Of a DNA stretch of 64,000 bases, positions 54,391-64,000 are shown piece by piece; within the stretch, counting starts at the first letter, position 1, and every line of letters begins with the position of its first letter. The stretch spans positions 11,627,399-11,691,398 of the forward strand of contig NC_034409.1 in the NCBI RefSeq assembly GCF_002078875.1, given 5' to 3'. The stretch is from Numida meleagris. Taxonomy: Eukaryota; Chordata; Aves; Galliformes; Numididae. A model generated the notes under the pieces. It was not told the origin of the DNA, did not search any database, and saw only the letters and a program-made list of their open reading frames with translations. A program made the translations under genes and the position numbers.

Positions 54391-54515
54391 TCTGACAGAC
54401 TGCCCCTCTGCTGCCATCTGTCACACAGCAACAAAATGTAATGGAATATTGGCAGGAAGATTCAATTCTACTGCCATACTAACATCCACCTTTGATGTCA
54501 TAAGCCAATATCATA

Positions 54516-54546
54516 AAATAGGAGGCATTACTTTTGGAGCAAAACT
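54516..54546 (-). repeat. Mariner terminal inverted repeat, right
   Basis: AAATAGGAGGCATTACTTTT followed by GGAGCAAAACT, the inverted partner of 53333-53363. Confidence 0.9.
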
Positions 54547-54711
54547 CCTGGATTGTAATGCTTTTTATGTTTTCCGTTTAAAATTTATCTTAAGCTAAAA
54601 CATTTGAATGTAAAAAGAGTTCCAGTTAACCCAAGTAGACTTAGATAGACAAATGTGAGTTGAACAATTCCTCCAGAGTTAAACTGAATTGCAGAGCCTT
54701 GCCATTTTCTT

Positions 54712-54838
54712 TATAGAATCATAGAATCATAGACTGGATTGGGTTGGAAGGGACCTCAAAGATCATCTAGTTCCAACGCCCCTGCCATGGACATGGTTGC
54801 CATCTGCTAGATCAAGCACTAGATCAGGTTGCCCAGGG
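54712..54838 (-). mobile_element. CR1 LINE 3'-terminal fragment, antisense
   Basis: ATAGAATCATAGAATCATAG tail, then GGGTTGGAAGGGACCTCAAA, GATCATCTAGTTCCAACGCC and CACTAGATCAGGTTGCCCAG. It sits only about 165 bp beyond the mariner right end. It is little diverged, so among the younger copies here. Confidence 0.93.
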
Positions 54839-57377
54839 AAAAAAAATAGGGAAATTATAGCAAATATTAATGGGTATGGTATGGCAGCTAGGAGCAAGAC
54901 AAAGAAGCCTTAAAAGTGAGCTGATCTCAAGCTGATGCTGCTGCTTTAGGAACTCTGTCTTTCAGATAGTCTTTCAGTTACATTTTCCTACAGACTAAAA
55001 AAAAACAACAAATTTGAAACATTCATTCCAAATCTAATTTGAAAATCATCTTCAATTGAAATTCTGCTTTTAGATGTGGAATGTAATTTAATTCTATACC
55101 ATGTTTGACCAGTGTTAAAACCTGCCAGAACACTGATGCCAGCAGACAGTTTGCATGTCTCGGGCTTTTTGTATCCATACAGTAAAATAAATTATACAGG
55201 TTGGTGCATACCATTTTTAAGGAAACACCAGATGCAATACTACTTTAATGACTGTGCATAAAGTCTTGCAGAAAATAAAAGATGTAAACAGAAGAAGAAA
55301 TGTTGTGAGGAACTGGAAAAAATCAACAAAGAAACAAACAAAAAACAAACCAGTTTTCTACCAACAATACCTTTATTTGTTTTTAAACTGAATGTGTTTT
55401 TAATAGACTCCTTAAGCAGATGAAATGAATTGTTTCATTAAATACGTTCTTTTATTAAATGTTCATTTGGGGAGTTATACTGCAATCTGTTAAAAAGAGC
55501 AGCACTTCCAAATCTGTCAGAGTAGATCATGTAGGAATTTGAAACATGCAGAATATTTACTTAAGAGGAAATGGCCTACGGAATTATTGCTAATTTAAAT
55601 TAATTTTTTTTGCATGCCAAATTGTTGTTCTGTATGTGAAAAACCTTAAAACTATTTGTTTCTTGCAGAATACATTGTGTCATGACTACTGCAGCAGTCT
55701 AGTAATTCATTCACAAAAATTGCTCGACATTTGATCTTTATCAATACTTAAAAGTGAAGAACAATGTTATTTTTAGAACTGTTATCAAATCTATTTGGTG
55801 ACAAATAATTATGAATGATAATGTGTCTTCACAGTATCCATTCTATATCCATTCTAGTCATCCTTTCTGTCCTTTTTTCCTTTTCCTGTTTGGGATGAAT
55901 GATATACCCTTAAAATTTGTCAGTGATACCTATATGTTTTCCATTTCCTGTATAAGGTAACATTTTAGCCATTTGAGAGGCCTGATGATACTACAGAATC
56001 ACTGAAATTGTAATTGGAAGATACCCGAATTGCCCAAGCAGCACTCAAAGCCACGCATTTGCTACTCAACCCATAAGTTTACAGAGGACATGAACTTGCT
56101 TAACCTGTCATCTAGTAACTACTAATGGTCTAATCAGGGTAGCTAAGGCCATCTGCTCTTCTCCATCACTCCTCTTGCATCTGTAATGGAAAGAAAATCT
56201 GGAAAATTCCTAAAACCTAAAATTGCTACACAGTTCAGTATTCCTGTAAAGAAAAACTTGAAAAAAAAAAACAACATAAAAACTATAAAAAACTCAGCTA
56301 AACTATATTTCAGTCAAATAATGACATACTAGGAGAACTTTAAAAAAAAAGAAAAAAGTAAACCAAGACAAAAACAACCTTAGTTGTTTGAATGCTTGAA
56401 AATGGCTATAAAAGCCTCCAATTTGTTTCTAGTGTTCCTGCTTTCAGTGGCATCCTGTTGGTATAAAACATGCCCACAAAATTTATTCTGGTATTGATGC
56501 TTTGAAAAAAAAATGGGCATAAAGATCAAAGTAAGAAATTCTTAAGAGAGAAGAAACTCCATCCTATATATTTATTTTAATATGCATTCTGTTTCTGGTA
56601 TTATTGAAGACTGGTGCTATGCAATTATAGCTGTAAACTTCATTTATAACAGCTTTGTATTCAGGATTTGTTAAGTCTCAAGCAATCTGAGACCATACCA
56701 AGGAGACTGTGCAGGTGTCTGCTGGTGAATATTAAAGACAACTGAAAGCTGTTTTTAACCTGGAGTGATGCACACAGACAGTGCAGTGTAGCACCATCCT
56801 CAGCTCAGTTCATGGCTGGAAATGGCTCTTGAACTCTTTAATTGTTAACTTTTAACCCTGTATCTTACCTTTGGATCAGAGCTGAAATTATTCCACAGCA
56901 TTATAATGTTCAGGTCAGTACATGTAGGTTCAGGTGAAATCATGACCTGAAGTCATGGTTTGATTCAGTAACATCAGAATAGGTGCTGACGTTATTATTT
57001 ATGAAGTATCATGGAAAAAAAAAGAAACAACTTAAAGTAGATCCAAGCTATTTGTTGTTGTTTTTTTTTCTGTACACATGCATAATCTGTACAGTAAAAA
57101 TCCCTAATCCAAAGAGCTGTGAAACCAAAACTGCAAAGGTTGATGAGAAGTCTCTGAGTAATTACCTGAGGCTTTGTCTTTCCTTTTTTTTTTTCCCTTT
57201 TTTATTGCCTCTATTTCAGTGGTTATAACTAGACAGTTTTATTCACAAGAAGCTTTTTAATGGGATTCCCATTCCATCTCACATGGCAGGTACCTAGTTT
57301 ATCTGAATAGATTTCTAATTACCTCCATTGAGTTGAAAGGAACTGACTCCCTGAAACTACCACCTTTCTCGGTCCAG

Positions 57378-57440
57378 GGAACCACTTTAACAATTAGCGA
57401 TAAAGATCCTTATAAGAGCCTCAACATTCAGCAGCTGCAA
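57378..57440 (+). other. Pseudo-exon candidate with consensus splice sites
   Basis: A 63-nt segment sits between a pyrimidine tract ending CTTTCTCGGTCCAG (AG at 57376-57377) and a strong donor GTGAGT at 57441. One frame is open across it (GTTLTISDKDPYK...). If spliced after the MAGI2 exon in phase 1 it would read TGG AAC CAC TTT AAC AAT TAG, ending translation at once. It may simply be one of the many cryptic site pairs found in long introns. Confidence 0.25.
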
Positions 57441-59075
57441 GTGAGTCTTCCTGCTCCTGGAAGCCAGGAAGTCACTGTTTATCTTGTATTTCCTCACAGA
57501 TTGATTGTAAGGAGTTTATTGTCTTGACAACCACCGGTCCTTTTTTCCATGTGAGGTGTTACTTCGTTATAGTCAAGTATCAGCAGGCGATATGAAACAA
57601 AAGGGGAGCTTCCTATATAGATCTTTGGACATAATATCTTTTATATAATGTCTTTACTCTGATCTTTCTCTTCTCTCAACTTCACCACCTTAAATAGGAA
57701 AACTTAATTTATTCCCAAGCAATAGTTTTACCTGTGTCTTCAGACCTTTCAGTGTGTTATTTTTATTGAGAAAGCTTTTCTGTTTGATTGATAAAAGAGA
57801 ACAACACAACGGGAAGGCTTTACATCAGAGCAGTCAACACATTTTATTTTGAATAGTAAGTTGATTCCACGGATACATTTGTTGTGCCGTGTTGGCTTTC
57901 ACTGTGTCAGTGACAAAGTCTAGCTTCTTGTTTTTCTGTGTTTATAGAGCTCTGCCTGAAAGATTTGTAAAAAGCCTATCTCTCCTTGACTGAATAACTG
58001 GACCTGCAAATGCTGGTCTTCCACAGAAGGTGGCTTGGGTGAAACAGCTGTGGATTTTGGCAAACGGAAACAAGTCCACTCCAAATGAAGCCGAATAATC
58101 ACAGATGTCAGCTTCATCAAAGCTGATGTATCAGCATTCCACCTCAGGAAAATTTCATTCCTAAAGTAATAACAACTCAATAAAAGTTTCCTTCCGTGGA
58201 TGTATTATGTTTTTGAGTCTCAGAGCCATCCTGAACCCTGCAGGAATGTTGCTGTGGGCACTTATTTGTGATCAAACAGCTCAGCACCAGGGCTTGAGAG
58301 TTCCATTGTTGATGTCAGAAAGTGCTTTTGTGGATAGAGCAGCCTTTTCAGCAGCTTCTCTGCCTGTAAGAAAACTGAACACAGCAGGATACCTCTACAG
58401 GGGGCATTTTCATTTGGAGAAACAGCAGTTTCAGTAATGAACGTTTGTTATCCTGATGCAAAGCTAGGTGACGTCGGTAGTGACCCAGTAACACTGAAAT
58501 ACAACCTAACCTTCTAAAGCAGAAGCAATTGAGGAACAAATACAAGGAGAAGATGGATCTGTCCATAGATAATTTCCTTCCATCTGTCCCATGGCTGATA
58601 GATTGCTTAAAAATGTGCTAATATATGTACTGCTTGCACACTGTGTATGCCTTTGATGATTCCTTAACCACTTGAAACATATTTTACAATTTCAATGAGT
58701 TGAAATGCCTGGAAGCGAGTAGTTTAAAGATCCAGCTCTCTCCCTTCTTCCTCTCATCCGTCTCCTTTCCCACTACTATCCTACCTAACACATGCTGTGC
58801 ATCCAAGCATAATTTCAATCAGCATAACATGCAAAGATCATTAAAAATGAATAGGGCAATGTTGTCCACAAATCTTGTTTTTACTTGGAGCACTTGTCAG
58901 ATGTTTTCCTTAAGGATGAATCCTGATCCATTCTTGTATAGTAATAAGAAATCATAGAATGAGTTATGAGGTTAATCCAAATACGGCTGGGAACAATTCT
59001 TCCTCTCACTGTAGTGAAATTTCCTGAGAAGGACAGTTTGGATAATGCCTCTTCTTTGTCCCTTCTGTCTGGTTG

Positions 59076-59098
59076 CACACACACAAACACACATACAC
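59076..59098 (+). repeat. (CA)n-like tract
   Basis: CACACACACAAACACACATA, an interrupted CA dinucleotide repeat. Confidence 0.8.
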
Positions 59099-61416
59099 TC
59101 ATCCCAGCATCCTGGCCACCACTGCAAAAAAGGTGAAGCAGATGATTCTCATAGATCAGTGACAATTCCTAAATTTAGATAGACACCTAGTCTTGTCAAA
59201 ATACTGAAATAAGGTAAGGCCCAGGCAAGAACGTGTCTCACCCCCAAAATGTTTGTTTTGTTTTTTGTTTGAGGAAGGGGTAGGGTGGAGGTGGAGAGAG
59301 GAGGCCCAAGAACATAAACTGGAAGAGAACTGGACCAATCTCCAGTCTGTATCAGTGAGATATCAGGAGCACACCATGGTGTCATCAGGTGTGAGCGTAA
59401 GCAGAGGAAATCTGTAGTGCTCAGGCTGCCCTTACCTCCATTAGATGTTTTAGATGGCAAGCCTGCCTCCAGTGCACTCTCAATTTTGTGAGGGCTTCGT
59501 TCATCATCTTGTAATGAGGGATTCAAAGTCTTTGATTAAAATATAAGGTCAGCTGAAAGGTCCTTTTTATGAGTGTGCTTCTGGGTCATACAGAACCTTA
59601 AATCAAGCATCTGACTTGCCATGAGAGCTTAGTGCCACTAAAATTAACATCTGAGAAATGCGTTAATTCTTCCAAAGCAGTTTAGGATGAAGTTGTAATT
59701 TCTTCCTATATCTTGGTAAAAAATGTCAGTGCCTATCAAAGAGGTGCAGCCTGTAAAAGAAAAAGGAAACAAAACAAAAAACAGTTATGGAGTGTGTAAA
59801 TGCTTTCCAGTGAGACTATCATTGTCAATCTTAAGCAGAAAAGATGTGCTCCCATCCATTATATTCAGCATATAAACATATCACAGAAGGGAGTTAACGA
59901 AAATCAGTAGAGAGAAAATGCAGAGATAAATGTTACCATTCAGACAGACTTTGAAATTTAATATTTCATCCTTTTTTTTTTCTTTTCTGAGAGGAATCAG
60001 TACAAGTTCTTCATTCCTGACAATGGAATAAAAACAGCTTTTAGCCTAAGGTAATTACTAATTATCATAATCTTCACAAGAACCTCCTCAGACGGACATG
60101 AGTGTACCTGGGGATCTTCAATCAGATTGAATGGATATTTTCTTCTTGCTAATTAAAGCTAGGAAGTTTGGTGTGAAACAAATTAACAAAATGTGGTTGT
60201 TCTATGAAATGATAATACAGTTCTTTATTAACACATCTCTATCTAATTGAAACCCAATATATCTTGTATTATAATGGTTCTCTAGAAATGCATACTGAAA
60301 AAAGGAATAGCTTTTTGAGGACTCTAAAGCATTTAATTTAGGAGATGGAAAGTCACACTGATACTCCAGAAAGCCATAAATCTCCACCTGTTTGAATAGA
60401 TCTACAAAATACATTCCTGAAAACACTAAAACTACAAAACTAAAAAAATTAAATATTTTTATTCTGTGTAGTGATATTCAACATAGATTTGCTGGGAGGC
60501 AGAGGAATTTCAAAGCAGCTGTATTTCCCGTTCCTACGGCCATTGGCATCGGTAACAAGGTGCATACGGAATGCCAAATGTTTGGGGACTGATTCCACTG
60601 CAGGTCAGGAGCAACTGCAATGAAATTAGATGTTTTTTAATGTAATTAAAAATCTCTAGTACTTAAATGTTCAGAGTAATACATCTAAATGTGTATATAT
60701 GAAAACTCAGCTTACATGTGCCTCTCTGTTCTTTCTCTGCTCCTTCTTCACCATTATGAAGTACAGCAAACATTAGCTTTAGGCAAATTTCATTTGAGAA
60801 ACCTAAGCATCAAAATGAATTAGGCATAATGTATTTTTGTTTTAATGTTAAAGTGAGTGTTTCCATAGAGGATTGTGTGCGTTTACATCCACCTGTGAGG
60901 ATAGTTACATCTGAACAAAATTAATTCAGCATAGAAGATTAACACTGAGTTGTTTAATTCATATCATGCTAATCATGCTATACTAATATTAAGGTCAATC
61001 AAAATCAGATTTCTTGTATTTTGTCAGTGTTACTATAAAAATTTTTATGCCCTTCATTGTGCATGCTTTGGTATCAGGAATTTACTGTCATTATCCTTAA
61101 TATTGCAAAGCATACAGCACCTTTATATTTTTGTTACTGTCATATTGCTGGAGGCCCAGGTCAGCAATTTCACAGCAAAAACAGTTTTTTTGATGCTGTC
61201 ATCTGGCTGTTTTCTTTTTCTGCTTGTTTAGCTAACACGTCCCATTTCTTATATTTGCATTCATCATGAGCAAGAATCAAAGGGTAGAGAATTCTACTGT
61301 ACAAGAGTATACTGACCTCCTAACTGTCAAAAATGTTCCATTGTATTTTCAACCTGTTTCAAGGACTTTATGAAATACAATTTTATTTAAGAGGGGCAAA
61401 AAGGTTACTCCTTACC

Positions 61417-61432
61417 TTTTTTTTTTTTTTTT
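61417..61432. repeat. Poly-T tract
   Basis: Sixteen T. Confidence 0.85.
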
Positions 61433-64000
61433 AATTTATAGAAAATATCAATAACATCTGTATTCCAGACAAAAACAAAAAGTTTAGCTGATGTCAGTCA
61501 TTCCATTCTTCTAGAGTATTCATTTTCCCTACAAATAAGCTGGATCATCTGTTGTCATCATCTCAATAGCACATGGCTTATATGCAGAATGAGTGATTTA
61601 TAGATGGATTTGCTAAAGTGAGCCCTGGCCAAATTCTACCCTTCCAACCTTGTATTTTCTTTTTGCTTCGTCCCTTGTTACCTCTATTCCACAATCTAGT
61701 TTGATCCTGCAGCTATCTCTATGTTCAGTCACCTAAACTCATGAAGGACTACATTCCCATAGCACAGGCCAGTCAGCCTTATTTTAACGCATGCAATAAC
61801 ACCAAATAGTCTGTTTCTCTTAGCACATATTTAAAATAGTTAATACATAAAACTCCCTGATAACTTTTAAGTATTATTTAACCTTATGCAAGTTTACTGA
61901 ACTGACACCATCAAAATACATCAATCCTTAAAAAACCAGTTAAGGGCCTGATGTAGCAGAAGCAGTTGAATGGAGATTTAGATTAAAATCTGAGTTGACA
62001 TAATAGCATTAGTGAAACCATATACAGATACATGGAAAATATTTATAAGTGGTTTTCTAGGATTAAGTCTTAGCAGGGCAATGCAGTACAAAATATTTGA
62101 TCATGACTAAGGTATAAAGCCACCAGGCTATCAACTGAATGCAAGAACTGAACTTAAGATCTTAAAAATGCAAAGCCGTACATAATATTTACATCATATA
62201 TTCTTAAGATAGAGACTCTTTGTCTGTGGTACAACTAATTAGGAAAGATTCATTCAGTTGCAGGTACCACAGGTACCAGTGAGATGCATTATATTGGCAT
62301 TGTTTGAACAGACATCTCAAATGGACATGAGGACCTGCAGCAGAGTGAAATTTACCCCTATAAGAATCCAGTTAACTCTTTATCCTCACTGAGATGCTAA
62401 AGATGAAGTATTTCTTTTAAAAGCAAATTCAACCTGGGGGAAAATCTGAATATGTGCAACTCTACTGATCTCTCAGTCTATCTTCCTTAGGACTGTGAGG
62501 AATACACACATGCACTGATGTTGTGTGACTGTTTCCTAACTGATCTGTAATTTGTATACCATTTCTTCTCACCTTAGTTCCTCCACATAGATACTTGGCA
62601 TTGAAACTCTGTTCTCCTGTGGATGGTTTGGACCTGAAAGTTGATAAAGACCTAAAATTAAATAATCTTATTCAAGATTCCAGGGAACATGCAGTAGATC
62701 TCAACTAGTCTATGAAACAAAAGTTGAGCCTAGTTTAGACTTCACTGTGGATTTTAGTGTTGCATGATAAATTAGCATGAGAATGAAATTTGGAAGGACC
62801 TTATGGCTGCTTGTCATTTTACAATTATCTGATAATTAAGATTCAAAGCAGGATATTTCTTTTGTCACAGTTTAGTAAAATAATTTTTCTCACTGGTGTG
62901 ACAGTGGTTGCCATCTGACTTCGAAAATTATAAGCGTGTTCATGTATTTCTGTTCTGTGGACATTCAGGTGCCAGGTGAACTCTTAGTGACTCATCCACC
63001 ATCGTCAGGCGTAATGAATAGATGAATACGGTAAAGTTTTTGAATGGCATCTGGCTCACTCTTTCTGAGTTCCATAAGCTATTGTTACAATATGTTCTGA
63101 ATGTGTCAAACTACCACTATGAGATGAGAAAGATGAGTGATAACAGAAGATCTGAAACTTTAAACAGCCAAGAAATTACTCTGGGCCCCAAGAAAGATTG
63201 ATTAAACTTGTAGACTTCTTTTAGGAAGCCATGTTTTGAATCCTCTTTCACCGCAGTGAATTTATATGCAATGACTGAAAAATATAGCTTTCTAAATTGT
63301 TGGCTAAGCATACTTTGCATATGCAACTCGTGCATTTTAGACAGTAAAGATGCTATTTCCCTGAGATTTTCAGATTATAGGATCTTCCTAAATTTTTGTT
63401 GTGGAAAAGAATGAGAAAGTTACCCATTTGCATAGACTTCTTGTATGGATTAGTGTATTATTAGCAAACTATGATATGTTCCTTCTAAGAAAAGTGACTG
63501 GGGAAGTCTCTTGGTTTATGTATGTGGGTTGGTCTTCCAGTTCTATATGTCACTAAGAGAAGGCTTTCATTTTTCAGCATAAGAACTTCAACTTCTTAAA
63601 CCCAGTGAGTATAATTAAAAGTCTACTTTACTTTAGAATGTGAACTCCTAGGAACAGCTTCAGTAACTCAGCCAGTAGAGGGAACTCTAATACAGTACAT
63701 TGCAGGTGACCCAGGATGGCAGAATGGACTAGCATCAGAAATAAAAGACAATACAAAGTGTAAAAATATATTAACATCATATGCTGCGCGTAAAGCAAAG
63801 TACTATGTAAGTGCTATTTATTTTTAGTCTCTTGAACATACTTTTAGATGAGGGATCAACGTTTTTAAGGCTGGATGCATTCACTCAGCCATCATTCTAT
63901 CATTTACTGCTTTCTTTTTTGTTGTTGTTGTCCTTACAGATAAAATGTCACCACGTAGGTTGATCACTAAATAGGTTTCTTAGAGTAATCGTTTCTTGTT

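Larger units (their letters stand above)
53333..54546 (-). mobile_element. Mariner-type DNA transposon relic
   Basis: A 1214-bp element is bounded by 31-bp terminal inverted repeats (53333-53363 and 54516-54546) that match at 26 of 31 positions, all five differences being transitions. A TA precedes the left end at 53331-53332, as expected for Tc1/mariner insertion, but no clean TA follows the right end. The inside encodes a broken mariner transposase on the minus strand. The size fits the roughly 1.2-1.3 kb mariner class. The chicken genome is known to hold such an element (Galluhop / Mariner1_GG), and assignment to it is an inference. Confidence 0.9.
54839..64000. other. MAGI2: Intronic sequence, repeat-poor
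   Basis: No gene and no clear transposon in 9 kb. Features are homopolymers, a (CA)-like tract at 59076-59098, a pseudo-exon candidate at 57378-57440 and a short CpG cluster near 60.55 kb. A diverged CR1-like phrase (ACAGAATCACTGAAATTG) at about 55993 is too short to call. Confidence 0.5.

Noticed and set aside
53971..54441. 156-codon open frame on the + strand
   Set aside because: It lies opposite the decayed mariner transposase, whose motifs are clear on the minus strand, so it is an antisense by-product.
55985..56160. Diverged CR1-like phrase (ACAGAATCACTGAAATTG)
   Set aside because: Only about 18 bases resemble a CR1 3' end and the following sequence does not continue in CR1 order.
59149..59526. 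125-codon frame on the minus strand, with an ATGGAG|GTAAGG donor-like site near 59437
   Set aside because: It starts at a non-ATG codon, has no recognised domain and no convincing partner acceptor. A single donor match is expected by chance.

Overview
This is vertebrate nuclear DNA, almost certainly from a bird. It is AT-rich and intron-like. It is littered with 5'-truncated CR1 LINE copies, whose 3' ends finish in ATTCTATGA-type octamer-like tails, and it holds one decayed mariner transposon. I see no Alu-, B1- or MIR-like SINEs and no prokaryotic gene organisation. CR1 dominance with rare SINEs is the usual avian picture. A galliform such as chicken is the likeliest host, but I cannot fix the species by eye.

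The only protein-coding sequence I can support is one 117-nt exon at 20686-20802 on the + strand. It has a clean acceptor and donor, and its peptide (starting [18 protein letters not shown]) matches the start of the guanylate-kinase-like domain of MAGI2, a synaptic and junctional scaffold. The exon is phase 1 at both ends. The rest of the window is therefore best read as parts of the two very large introns that flank this exon.

Layout: 1-20685 is upstream intron with four clear CR1 copies (3190-3700, 8788-9246, 16248-16585, 18201-18636), a small CpG-rich patch (about 3808-3990) and a possible LTR remnant near 14.9 kb. The exon follows. From 20803 to about 38.6 kb the downstream intron is repeat-poor, with simple repeats, an AT-only block and a few regulatory-looking motifs. 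From 38.6 to 55 kb repeats are dense: ten CR1 fragments, including one that carries antisense endonuclease-to-RT coding sequence, and a 1.2 kb mariner relic with recognisable terminal inverted repeats. From 55 to 64 kb it is again repeat-poor intron, with one splice-site-flanked pseudo-exon candidate.

I found no convincing new biological system. The points most worth a second look are the mariner relic with its internal deletion across the first catalytic aspartate, the CR1 fragment that lacks the usual 3' end, the CpG-rich patch, the pseudo-exon at 57378-57440 and the change in CR1 orientation near 42-43 kb. All short open reading frames outside the exon look like chance or transposon-derived.
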